Assembly (NCBI RefSeq): GCF_000203815.1 | Contig: NW_004457735.1 | Coordinates: 186,001-250,000, forward strand | Source: Cavenderia fasciculata | Taxonomy: Eukaryota > Evosea > Eumycetozoa > Acytosteliales > Cavenderiaceae | DNA length: 64,000 nt | Direction: 5' to 3' | In this document: positions 47,325 to 58,322 of the stretch, one piece after another | How positions within the stretch are numbered: position 1 is the first letter of the stretch | Layout of the letters: each line of letters begins with the position of its first letter | Made by a program: the position numbers and the translations under genes | The notes under the pieces: generated by a model | What the model was told of the DNA's origin: nothing | The model's database searches: none | What the model saw: only the letters and a program-made list of their open reading frames with translations

Positions 47325-47331
47325 CCCATAA
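47325..47331 (+). promoter_or_regulatory. DUSE-like motif CCCATAA
   Basis: In Dictyostelium, many small non-coding RNA genes (snRNA, snoRNA, class I RNA) carry the upstream element DUSE, with core CCCATAA, some 60-65 bp before the transcript. This is the only CCCATAA or reverse complement I noticed in the window. A structured GC-richer stretch follows within 200 bp. Confidence 0.4.
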
Positions 47332-47389
47332 GATATCAATTACTATAAAAAATGTGAAAACTAATCATCTGATACAATATATATCAATT

Positions 47390-47600
47390 CTTGAGGCTTT
47401 GCATGTGCAAATATGGGTGCTTGTTACTTCGAATTCTATCAAATATCATGAAATTTTTCCTTCTAGAAGAAAGAGTCTGTTAACAAAACATCAGTTTATG
47501 TGTAATCAACTACTGCGTATAACCTGAAATCACCTATGGAGTGGTGCCTGCGATAGGCTCCCTCTTGGGTGATTTCAACCCCAAGCCCCGCTGTCACAAC
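47390..47600 (+). ncRNA. Candidate structured non-coding RNA
   Basis: Start set by the usual DUSE distance, end by return to AT-rich DNA. The core is an elaborate hairpin: TGAAATCACC (47525-47534) pairs perfectly with GGTGATTTCA (47568-47577); inside it GGAG (47538-47541) can pair with CTCC, or GCCT (47546-47549) with AGGC around GCGAT. A palindrome TTTGCA-TG-TGCAAA lies near 47398-47411. After the hairpin the sequence is CCCC-rich and includes GTCACA, which could be an ACA box. No match to tRNA, U1-U6, SRP or U3 was found by eye. It could be an H/ACA-like or dictyostelid-specific RNA. Confidence 0.35.
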
Positions 47601-47637
47601 AATCCTTATTATTATTATTATTAATATTTATTATTAA

Positions 47638-50262
47638 TTATTTTCTTTTTTGTGTGAAAATAAATTTAGTTTGATAATTTGTACTTGCAAAGTACTTGTA
47701 GTGATGGGTGTCGATGATGCGTTCAATAGAGGTTGGTAATTGGTTGACTTGATTTTGGCGGGATTTGGAGATGATGATGGTTTGTAGAGTTGGTGGGATG
47801 GTATCTGGAATAGACAAGATTGTATTGGTGATGGTTAGAGATGAATTGATCTTTATAGTTGTAATGGATGGGTTGGCAAGTAATATCTTGTTGATAACCT
47901 CTGGAACAACCATAAAATGTGCAAAACACATTCTGACAATGGTCGGTGGGAATATTGGTGTGAGGATACTAGATCCAGCTATACGGTTGATTGTAATACT
48001 CTTTAGATTTGGGTATTGCTCTGCCATACCTTGTGACTCGTCAATTTGATCGGATGGTTTAAACGAGACTGCTTCAAGTTGTTGTTTGATGGTATTGGGT
48101 AGATGAACGAGCATTGGAGAATCTGCTAAATTGACAAACAACTTTTTGAGATGAATGAGATTTGCAAAGCTTTGCATATCTGTTTCTTTTAGTTTGAGTG
48201 ATGTGTAGGAGCAGTCCAGAGACACTAGTGTACTGTGAGACAACATTTGTGTGAGCCAAACGGACCCATCTGAAAACAATTTGATGTGAGTCAGTTGCTT
48301 GGGGAGTGGGTCGAATGGAGGTAACTCGTATCCTTCATATCGTGTGATAGATGATGCCACACGATTATTATCTGCCAATGATTGATAAAACTCTTTCTTG
48401 TCACGGAAAAAGATGGTTTCCAATCGATTGACATTCTTTAACAGACAATAAGGATTATCAATATGATTTTCGAATCCATCTCTTGAAGCTAAATGATTCG
48501 ACGTGAATAAATTATTACTGATATATTGAAACAAGTTCTTGTTGATAGTTGACAACTCTAATTGTCTTTTCTGTATTTTAATTGGTTCCAAAAACGTTGC
48601 AACTTGATGATACCGATGTAGTGGACATTGTTCAACCATTTGAAGGAATTTAGAAATGATCGATGAACTTCTTAATTCCTCCACCTTTAGACTCTCCCAT
48701 CGATTTAAATCCCAACTACAAGTACAGCGACTATACCCATTCCAGCATTCTTTAATTATTTGATAAATGATTCTATTTGGTAATTTTTGATTATTAATTT
48801 GATTATTATTATTAATATTTTGATTATTTTGATTTTGATTAATTTTAATTATAACCTTTCTATTAAAAGATTTTTTTGAAGATATTAATGAAGCATAAAA
48901 GTTTAAACCTCGATTATTTAAATATTCTATATCATTTTGAAAAAGATCAGAATTGAAATTTAAAATAATGATTGTGTGAACATTTGCCAAATCCTCTGGA
49001 ATTAATTTAATTAATTGTTCAAATGTTCCCAATTTATAAACTAATCGAACTACTTTGATTTGTGGATTGACAGTAAAAAATTGTGATGGTATGAATCCAA
49101 CTCCACTAAATGTTACTCTTTTAATGGTTGATGATAGTTTAATGTTGTCAGATGTGATTGATTGATTGTCAAATTGTAATGGTGAAAGGGGTGGATAAAT
49201 AATGATATGATTTAATTTGGTGAAATGTTGGGTTTCAGATGATAGATTAGAAGATATTCTAAAGCAAGTTGCCTCTAATGACTGTTTGACAATAGTTGGT
49301 AGATCAATTAATACCAAATGATCTACCATGTGAGGTGGTAACAAAAGCTTTTTAAATGGACGTCCTTGGTTGAGTGATGTTAACATGTCTTGTAACTTTG
49401 AATTACTGTCTGTAGCATTATTATCCAATTCTTTTAAAGTGACACGTTGAAAGTCAAATGAATCGACAAATTTAAATGACTTGACAAATAGGTCTAGACG
49501 GGAAGGCAACAACGAGTGTGATACTAGTTTAGTGACATTTGGCATAACCTCTGCCAATAGAGTATAGTCTGTTATTTTACCATACTCATTTTCAAGTTCT
49601 AATTTGGTGACTTTGTTAAACTTTAGATGGTATGGCGAAATGGTCGACTCCAAAGGTTGTACTAGGTCCATGAATCTTTGTAGACTGAATACACTTAGTT
49701 TAGTGTATCCATTACTACTACTAACCCATGACTTGTTGTAGGAGCTGAGGTCAAAGTCAAGAGAGACACTATTAAACAAATGACCTTTGATAAAACCAGC
49801 AACTTGTTTGGAGATGGTAGCAAGATTTAGACGCCATTTATACCTATCATTGTCATAGTAGGTGTTGAATAGATTGGAAGAAGTGACTGGTGAAGGTTTT
49901 TGGTTGTTGTTGTTGTTGTTGGAGTTGTTGGTGTTGTTGTTTATTTCATCCATTCCACCTTTATAATGGTAGATTGGATTATCAAAGTAGTTGGTTTGAT
50001 TGTATAGCGAGTGAAGTGGACATGATGCATTGTATCTCTTCAAATAGCTCAAGTGCTGTAGATACTGTAATGGATGATAAGTCAACATTTTCTCTCTTAT
50101 ACTACTCTCGTACAATGTGTATCGAAACGGTCTAGTTGACTGATCATCAATAACACATGTACAATAATCTATACTCTTCCAAGCAATCTCTAGTATACGA
50201 TTAATTATAAATGTTGGTAGCCTACCATCACTACCACTACCATCACTACTACTTGTACACAT
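47638..50262 (-). CDS. F-box-like/LRR-like protein with two CxC-CxxH modules (874 aa)
   Basis: Intronless paralogue of the 936-residue protein 1.2 kb downstream on the same strand. Module 1: LPTFIINRILEIAW (residues 15-28), C34-T-C36, C81-P-L-H84, then KWRLNLATISKQVAGFIKGH (142-160). Module 2: LPNRIIYQIIKECW (494-507), C513-T-C515, C546-P-L-H549, then RQLELSTINKNLFQYISNNL. Between and after the modules lie beta/LRR-like stretches (VDSFDFQRVTLKEL, NLKSITINRIAGSS). PolyN at about 110-120 and 478-492. Same reading as for its neighbour: an F-box-like adaptor with an embedded possible zinc site. No TM or signal sequence. Confidence 0.75.
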   Translation of the reverse strand: MCTSSSDGSGSDGRLPTFIINRILEIAWKSIDYCTCVIDDQSTRPFRYTLYESSIREKMLTYHPLQYLQHLSYLKRYNASCPLHSLYNQTNYFDNPIYHYKGGMDEINNNTNNSNNNNNNQKPSPVTSSNLFNTYYDNDRYKWRLNLATISKQVAGFIKGHLFNSVSLDFDLSSYNKSWVSSSNGYTKLSVFSLQRFMDLVQPLESTISPYHLKFNKVTKLELENEYGKITDYTLLAEVMPNVTKLVSHSLLPSRLDLFVKSFKFVDSFDFQRVTLKELDNNATDSNSKLQDMLTSLNQGRPFKKLLLPPHMVDHLVLIDLPTIVKQSLEATCFRISSNLSSETQHFTKLNHIIIYPPLSPLQFDNQSITSDNIKLSSTIKRVTFSGVGFIPSQFFTVNPQIKVVRLVYKLGTFEQLIKLIPEDLANVHTIIILNFNSDLFQNDIEYLNNRGLNFYASLISSKKSFNRKVIIKINQNQNNQNINNNNQINNQKLPNRIIYQIIKECWNGYSRCTCSWDLNRWESLKVEELRSSSIISKFLQMVEQCPLHRYHQVATFLEPIKIQKRQLELSTINKNLFQYISNNLFTSNHLASRDGFENHIDNPYCLLKNVNRLETIFFRDKKEFYQSLADNNRVASSITRYEGYELPPFDPLPKQLTHIKLFSDGSVWLTQMLSHSTLVSLDCSYTSLKLKETDMQSFANLIHLKKLFVNLADSPMLVHLPNTIKQQLEAVSFKPSDQIDESQGMAEQYPNLKSITINRIAGSSILTPIFPPTIVRMCFAHFMVVPEVINKILLANPSITTIKINSSLTITNTILSIPDTIPPTLQTIIISKSRQNQVNQLPTSIERIIDTHHYKYFASTNYQTKFIFTQKRK

Positions 50263-50573
50263 ATCTATCTACTATTATAATATATAATATATATAAATAT
50301 ATATCTCTTTTTTTGACAAAGATGATAAGTTGGTAAACTAAAAAATAATCATGATTTTAGTTGATGGAGGACAGTTTGAGAAAGAAAAGTTTACTTTGTT
50401 TCTAAAAATGGGGTATGAGCTGATTCGACCATTGATCAAATTCGCTGAAGCTATTATTATTTTATTTTTTATTTTTATTGGATATTTTAAAGTTTGTATT
50501 TTCTCTAAACCGTCAAGTACTGCTAGTAGTTCTTTTTTTTTATTATTCAACAAAAGAGAGAGAGAGAGAATAG
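50263..50573. other. Divergent intergenic region
   Basis: 311 bp between the 874-residue protein gene and the ankyrin-type gene. An 83-codon plus-strand ORF overlaps the next start and has a hydrophobic run, but AT-rich composition and overlap make it unconvincing. Confidence 0.5.
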
Positions 50574-53500
50574 ATGGATACAACATTCTATTCAATATTT
50601 AGAGTATTGACAATTAGATTAGTAATATTTAGAAATGTTACGGTTATACATCAAAGGATTAAAGATGCACATGCTGATGACAAGACTATAGGACTGAGAT
50701 TGAGTAGTCCAAAAGTTAAAGTAAATAATGATTTGGAGATTAGAAAGGGAAAAGAGTTCCACACCTATATCAATCTATACGAATCGTTACGATTTGGAAG
50801 AACAGACTTGTTTTTCAAATACTACAACTCGATGATTGTAGACGGTGCTGATCAAGAATACCAAGACAATCAATTTAGAAATGATACAGAGTTGGCAATC
50901 GTCGAATCAAAAGACGGTAATGGAAAAGTCAAGACCTACAGTAAATTGGATGAAACAAACGGTGACATCCTACCATACCCAGTCAAACCACTGACACTCA
51001 TTCAAAGATCGATGGTCTATTTTACAGTGGCACTGTATACCAATAATATACCTCTATTACATTATTTAATCGATAGACTTGGTCTGACGTCGAATTACTG
51101 TCAACATTGTCAAGATCATCATATGACTGGATTGTCAAGATGTGTTAGTCGCAAGGATAGGGATAAGGATATCCCATGTCACAACCATCAAATGATTACA
51201 TTCTTTAATACTCACGAAGCACTTAGTTTAATGCCGGGTCCACAAAATGTGCATGTCGATACAGTTAAACTTCTTTTAGAAGAATATAATCTAACTGCTA
51301 TTTTGGCAATACAACCATTGGTATCGGCAGTTTTAATCAAGTGTGTGGTTAAATGTGATGTTGAAGCATTGCAATTAGTCCATACAAAGGTATCAAACAA
51401 GCCTGCTGTGACGGCAGCAGAGTGGAATGGAGAGAGTGACGGAAGTGAATATAGCGGACATGGTAGCTCGTCTGCATCTGACCAATCATCATTCTACGGG
51501 TCACCTGCCAAGGGCGTGTTAAAGGCGTTTCATTTGTTTCTCGAGAAACGACCTGCATCCGAGATACTACCCATTCTCAAGTACTGGACAGAGAACCGTG
51601 TTGGCTCGGTCGAGTGGAGTCAGGTGTTTAGAAGTACGTGTAGTCAACGTGACCGCGATGGAAACAACTATGACTCGGTATTTGACTATATGCACGAGGA
51701 AGGAGTGATTACCAAGATGAAAGCAACCTATACCATCCCGAGTGGAGTGTGTACACAGTCGATGCATATCACCAAAATGCTATTCCAACATTATGGTCAA
51801 ATGATGAATCGGTACGCTACCAACTTGTACGCCGGTGCAGTCTCTAGTGGTAATTGCGAGGTTGTCAAATACATCTATGACAATCACAACACCTACAATC
51901 TACCTCCAACTCTTTTAAACGATGCACTTGAAAGAGGTCATGTTGCAATGGCCTATACCCTCATACATGATATTTGGCCAATTAAAACTATACTAGATAG
52001 TAGTAGTGATAGTAGTGAAAGTAGTAGTGATGGTGGTAGTGATGGTGAAAGTCTTACAGAACATTCAAGCGAGGAGGAAGAGGAAGAAGAAGAAGAGGAG
52101 AGTGAAGGTAGTAATAGTAGTCGTCATAGTATAACAATCAAACAATCAAGAAAATACATTAGCAACAAACATCGTCGTCGATCAAAAGCAAAAAAAGTAC
52201 CCAAAGAAGAAGTAATTGTTAAATGGTCAGCCAAAACAATTAAATCAAATAGTGTACATTTACAATTTGTCAATTCAATACTAGAACAACATGAACGTGT
52301 AAATTGTACATTTGAAAAGGTGTATGGCAAGGCAATCAAAGCTAAACAATTTGATGTAGTTGCTAGAATAGACCAGATTATGAGTCTGTGTCTAGCACCA
52401 TGGTATCAAACCTTTAAAATTGACTATCACTATGCATTGGTACAAGCCGTCAAGATTGGACACATAGAATTGGTAGAGACAATCATTACAAGTCATCATC
52501 CAAAGTTTATCGTTTCACACAATAATTATCGACTATTTACAGAGACGGCGATTGGTTTGGAAATATTTAGAATCATTGCATCAAGATCGAATCCTGGTGA
52601 TTTGTTTGTTGATTTTGGAAGTAATAGTAATTTTTGGTATCATCCAGAGATTCCAAGATTACTATTCAAATACAAACATTATCAATCCTACCTAGATGAA
52701 CCAAATCAAATTAAAAGAAAACCAGTAAGAAGAGCACCTACAGACACTGAAAGCGAAAGCGAGAGTAGTTCAAGTGAATCTACTAGCTCAATGGAAGATT
52801 CCTATTCATCGAGTTCACCACAAAGAATTCCACCAATGATCAAACAAAGTAAATTATTTAAAATTGCTATCATTGGTAATGATATTGAAGCTGTTCAATT
52901 ATTACAACCTACAAATCAATTTTTTGATATTAATGATATTATTGGTAAATAGAAAAAGAAAAAAGAAAAAAAGAATCATATTTATTAATTTAATTATTTA
53001 TTTGATTTTTAGGAATTGGATGTGAAACTGGTAATTTAGAAATGATAAAATGTTTAATTAAATTGGGATACCCAGTAACCAAATTAGTTTCATTGATTGA
53101 TAGTTGTGGTGAATGTAAAGATCGTGACAAGGCATTTGAAATGGTTTATTATTTTATCGATCATTTCAACTATCGTTTGAAAAGGGATGATATGTTGTCT
53201 GCTGTTACTCTATTTTCAGATCCACCATTTGAACAACACACTATTGGTTTATCAAGTATACTACAAAAATCACAACAACAACAACAAGACGATGTTACCT
53301 CTCCATCTAAAAGAAATTTTGGTGTATTTATAAAATATTTGATTGCAAAGTTGGACAAGGAATTCCAAGATACTAAATCAAAACCATATCAAGAACCAGT
53401 TGATGAGTTTGCTCCTCTACCTCCTCCTTCTTCTTCTTCTCATCATCTTCCTCCACCACTACAATTTAAAGTAATGCCTAAAAAAGAATATAATGCATCA

Positions 53501-54151
53501 AATTATATTCAAGAGTATTTTACAGAAGCTGATATGGTAAAGATACTACTATCTCGTGCATTTAATCGTAATAATGCTCATGTCATTGAATCAATCATTG
53601 AAATCATGAATATAGCATGTCAAGAAAAAATTGATCATCTCCAAGTAGTTAAAGATTTGGAAAAGAGCTTGGAAATTGGTAAATCTAAATCTTCATCATC
53701 ACCATCAAAAAAGAAAAAGGTTTATTTAAAATCAAACTATAAACCACTTGTAAAAACTCTGGAATGTCCTAAAAACTATCATTTCGATGGATATCATAAT
53801 CATGGTCAAGAATTATTACCTTGTTTAGATTTATTTTATTATAAATCACATATTAATATTCAAAATATTATTAAATATAATCAAAATAATAATATTAAAA
53901 ATAATAATAATAATAATGATCAAGATAAACCAATAATAATATTTAAAACAAAACCAGTTAATCCTTCAACTTATAGAGATATGGTATATGCAGCTTATAA
54001 ATATGGTTTAATAGATTTCATACAACAAAGACAAAGATACAAATCAGAATATCCAGATACCTATTTTGATTTTAAATATGTTGCAAAGAAAACAGCTCAA
54101 CCTGCAATATCATCAAACAAATCAAAAAAGAAAAATTGTATAATACAATAG
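50574..54151 (+). CDS. Ankyrin-type repeat protein (1169 aa) with acidic Ser-rich inserts
   Basis: Exons 50574-52944 and 53013-54151; the phase 1 join reads NDIIG-G-IGCETGNLEMIKC, itself an ankyrin-like unit, so the intron lies within a repeat. N-terminus: family box FRVLTIRLVIFRNVTVIHQR at residues 8-27. Degenerate ankyrin-like helices follow (AVSSGNCEVVKYIYDNH, ALERGHVAMAYTLI, AVKIGHIELVETIITSHH). A Ser/Asp/Glu-rich insert (about 478-515) leads into a basic patch, KHRRRSKAKKVPK, and a second Ser/Glu-rich tract lies near 720-755. A His/Cys-rich patch (NYCQHCQDHHMTGLSRC) occurs near 182. The tail is Lys/Asn-rich and ends KKKNCIIQ, with a CIIQ end that resembles a prenylation CaaX box. Role unknown. 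Confidence 0.8.
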
Positions 54152-54543
54152 AGATAGACTGACCGATGGTTGATAAGGATTAATCCCTATCTTTTGTATA
54201 TCTATAATCTGTAATAGTAATCACTCAATAAAATGATCAATCAAATAATATTATTGAAAATCAAATACATGCCCACCTAGTTGGGAATTCAATGAAACTT
54301 GCATTGTTGTAAAAGTTTGGTGAAACGTTGTCCGACCCAAGCAGTTAACAAAAATATTTTTTAAATGTGTTTCATCACATCATCAACACCATCATCTTTG
54401 CGCAGTGGACAACAGACCACCTATGTAACTTTGTAAATAGTTTCAGAGAGAGTTATAGTTTTAGACATTACATTACATTACAATTTATTAATTATATTTA
54501 TTTATTTTTGTACTATTAATTTAATAAAATTTAGTGAGATAAT
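54152..54543. other. Intergenic, no gene seen
   Basis: 392 bp of AT-rich sequence between two plus-strand genes; no ORF, repeat or RNA signature that I can support. Confidence 0.6.
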
Positions 54544-56702
54544 ATGAGTGGATCAGTTGTAAGTACTTTATTTAAAAATGAATCAACTTTAGATATTAAT
54601 AAATAAATATATTTATATTTATATTTGTATTATAGAGATCAAATATATTTATACAACAACAACAACAACAACAACAACCTCCACCACCACCCAATAGAGG
54701 TAATAGACAACAACCTCAACCTCAAGCACCTACATCAAAAGCACCATCACTTCAATCAATAAACAATCAAAACTATAATAACAATGTAAACAACAATCAT
54801 AATTATAATCAACAACAACAACAACAACAACAGAATTATAACTATAATCAAAGTTATAATCAGAATAATAATCAATATGTATCATCACCTCCTCAATCAT
54901 CATCACCATATTATCAAGACAATAGTAGTAGTGGTAGTTACAATGATAATAATTATGTTGTATCATTAGAAAAACAATATCATCAATTATCTATTGATGG
55001 TGCAAATGAACCAACTACTGTACCTGTATCTTTACATAAACCATCCTATACAAGTAATACTACTGCTACAACTACAACTATTCCATATCAACAACATCAA
55101 CAAAAAAAAGATAATAATAATATAATATTGAACAAGATAAATGATCAATCACATTCAAGAATTGCATTGGCATCAATTGGAGTATCAGCGGTTGGAGGAG
55201 CAAATGTATTGGCACATTTACCTGAAACACTATTATGTGATCGTAACTACATCTCAACGATTCAATACACTGAAGTGATATTAGAGATTAGAGAAGCATC
55301 GATCAAACCATTACAATATGGTGAAAAGTTTAAACCAATCTTTGAAAAGACTCCATTGGTCATTTACAAGACCATTGTAGAGGATGTAGTGATTATCCAA
55401 ATTGGCAATGTATTCATATACACTAATATGCGAGAGAAACCATGTGTTAGAATATATGGATACCACTACCTATTGTCTGACAATTACAACAATTATTTCA
55501 TTGTAAAGATTGACAAGGACAGTACACCACAAGAAGATTTGGATAAATTGGAAGTACTACTCATGTACTATACAACTTATTACCGTCTACCTATTAAAAA
55601 GACGTATACCGATGACACGGCTAAAAAGATGGAATCGGCATCTGGTGGTTTGGAAAAGGGTAGTTTGGTTGTTAGCAAAGGACTGGTTTCTGGAGGTCAG
55701 TACTTTGCAAAGGGAGCATCCAAGATTGGTGACTTGTACAAAAACAACTCTAAAAAATATGAAGGTCCGGAAATGACAGAAGAGCAACGTCGTGCTTTGG
55801 AAGACCCCAACCATGAAAGCAACAAGAGTGTTAGGGACGCGGAAAAGTTTGCCAGTGGAACGAGCTCGGTTAAAAAGGGAATTGTGGGAGCATTTGGATT
55901 CGCGGGGTCCAAGATATCGCAAGGTGTCCGAAGCACAGACTGGTACAAAGAACGCGAGGAAAAGAAGAAACAAGAGGAATCAGAGGACAAGGGAAAGAGC
56001 GAAAAGAAGTCGGCGGCCGGTGGAGTAGGGTCGGCAGGATTATCAGCATTTAAAAACGTTTGGGGTGGATTAGAGGAAGGTGTATTAATCTCGGCACGTG
56101 GTGTACGTGATGCTAGTGTCGATGCCAAACGTCATACCAACGGAGACTATGAAGCTGAAATATCAAAGAGAAAATGGAATTCTGCTGGTAACCTAACAGT
56201 CAGTGTTGTCAATGTAGTGTCGATCGTCTCTACTACTTGGATCAAAGGTGCATTGTATGCAGCTGCCGGCGCCATCTCTTATGACCCCGATGTGGTGCAA
56301 CATCTTAGTGGAGCGTGGTGGCGAGCTGGTTGGTTAGCCTATCGCTCCGATCTACTCAGTGGTGTTGGATGGACACCTCGTTGGGTCGTCCTCAGAAACT
56401 CAACCATTGCCATCTACTCCTCACCACGTGATCCACCTGGCAAACCGCTCATGCACAGTTACTTGACCAAAGTAAAAGGAATCAAGAAATTAAAACCAGA
56501 TCGTATTCAACGTGATCATGGATTTGAAGTAGTAACCACCTCAAAATCACTCTATTTCTCCACCTATACTCCCGAAGTTGATTACTCTCATGAACCAAAA
56601 TACCAACAAATAGATTATGCTCAAGAACTATCCTATTGGGTCGACAGTTTATTAAATGTTCAAACTTTTGTTGGTACTTTATTAGATGATGAATCTAAAT
56701 AA
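54544..56702 (+). CDS. Spartin-like protein: senescence domain plus C-terminal PH domain
   Basis: Exon 1 is 15 nt (54544-54558, MSGSV), exon 2 is 54636-56702; 693 aa. Residues 6-165 are Gln/Asn/Pro/Tyr low complexity. A conserved N-terminal part (IQYTEVILEIREASIKPL) leads to the senescence/spartin core with its Gly-rich, lipid-facing helices: KGSLVVSKGLVSGGQYFAKG near 340, later LISARGVRDASVDAKRH and VSVVNVVSIVSTTW. The C-terminus (about 572-680) is a PH domain: RAGWLAYRSDLLS, TPRWVVLRNSTIAIYSSP, HGFEVVTTSKSLYF. Spartin family proteins act at lipid droplets, endosomes and in lipophagy or lipid transfer. The PH addition is inferred to aid membrane targeting; spartin in animals has an MIT domain instead. 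Confidence 0.8.
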
Positions 56703-57032
56703 ACAAAAATAAAACAATATATAATATATTTATTTTAAAGACAATTAGTTAGTTGTTTTGATTATTATTTAAAAAAAATATTTATATCTACAAGTTGTCC
56801 ATTTATTTTAATAAGTTAATATTTTTGACCAAATTTATTCTATTATAAATATATCTTGGTTGGGGTGAGTAGACTGAATGTGATTAGTTAATGGTGGATG
56901 GATGGATGGATGGAATGGTGAATAATTATTTAATATTACAATTTATAATTAATAAAGAGGAGATTGGAAAATAACCATACTTTATAAAAAGTATAGTATT
57001 GTGTGTTGGGATGTTGGTTTTGTGTGAAGAAA
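56703..57032. other. Convergent intergenic spacer
   Basis: 330 bp between the 3' ends of two genes. Contains a GGAT repeat (56892-56913); otherwise featureless AT-rich DNA. Confidence 0.6.
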
Positions 57033-57151
57033 TTAAAGACCCATCTCTCTCATTGTAACTGATAACAATACATTCATTTTATCATCATAGAAAATGGGAT
57101 TGATCATTTGATGGAATGATGGGAGTTGTACCATTGTAGCATGTTTGTTGT

Positions 57152-57235
<84 letters not shown>

Positions 57236-58290
57236 GATGTTGATGTTGATGTTGTTGGGGTGGTGAATGATAGAGTTGTTGGATTGGAACAGATGAACGG
57301 TGGCTTGGACTACTACTGTTGCTGCTGTTATCATCTACATAAATACTATATACAGATGCCAATGTTTCAGCTGCAGAATGACAACCATGATCATAACTTG
57401 CATTGTTGTCAATTTCCATTTTATCGGCTGCACATTCCTCTTCCTCCTCTTTTTCCTCTTCCTCTTGTTCTTTCTTTACCTGAGAAGCATGACCGGGTGA
57501 ATACATTAAAAGATCTTGTTGGATTGATACACCAATGGACTCTACTTGGCTATCTTCAACCGATGTTTCTTCATCATCATCTTCACTATAATCATCATCA
57601 TCAGAATGATGGATTAAACGTGGTGATTGGTTCACTACAGAGTCGTATCTCTCTTCTTCATTGTCAGCATCTTGATCAGAGTCATGTGAATCCAAAGGAG
57701 TACTAGGACTACTAGCAACAGAAGATGAATTGGAAACCTCGGCATCAACTGATTTGGTAACAGGACGACAACGACGACGACTTTGGAAAGATCTCTTTGG
57801 TGGCATCGATCTTGTTTCAGGTTTAGCTTCCGCTTCGGATTCGGACTCGGACATTTGTTGTGGTTGTTGTTCTGGCTCTTGTACTGGCTCTTGTACTTGT
57901 TCTTGTACTGGTGCTTGTTCAGGTTCCTTCTCTGGTTCTTGTACTGGTTCTTGTTCAGGTTCCGACTCTTCAGACACTTGGTGTTCTGGAATCCACTTTT
58001 TCAATGTACAACTACGACGTGGTCTGTTGGCCATGATCCAGCGTGTTGGAGCTACTTGGGTTGGTGTCAGTCTCTTTGGGGTAGATGCAACGACCTCTTG
58101 TTTGACAGATACCACTGGCTTTGGAGTGGCTGGTTTCTTTAGAGTGACTGGTTTCTTGAGAGTGGCTGGTTTCTTCAGAGTGGCTGGCTTCTTTGGAGTA
58201 GGTTTACTCTTTGGTGGTGGTGTTGGTGTTGGCTTTACCTCTGGTTCAGGCTCTTCTTCAGATGATTCTTGCTCGGATTCAGATGACTCC

Positions 58291-58322
<32 letters not shown>

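Noticed and set aside
47370-47420. Possible U6 snRNA, because of TGATACAATATA
   Set aside because: The ACAGAGA box and the conserved central U6 domain are missing; the match is short and AT-rich.
50351-50602. 83-codon ORF upstream of the 1169-residue gene
   Set aside because: Overlaps the next start, is AT-driven (Phe/Ile/Lys) and has no family signal; probably 5' flank.
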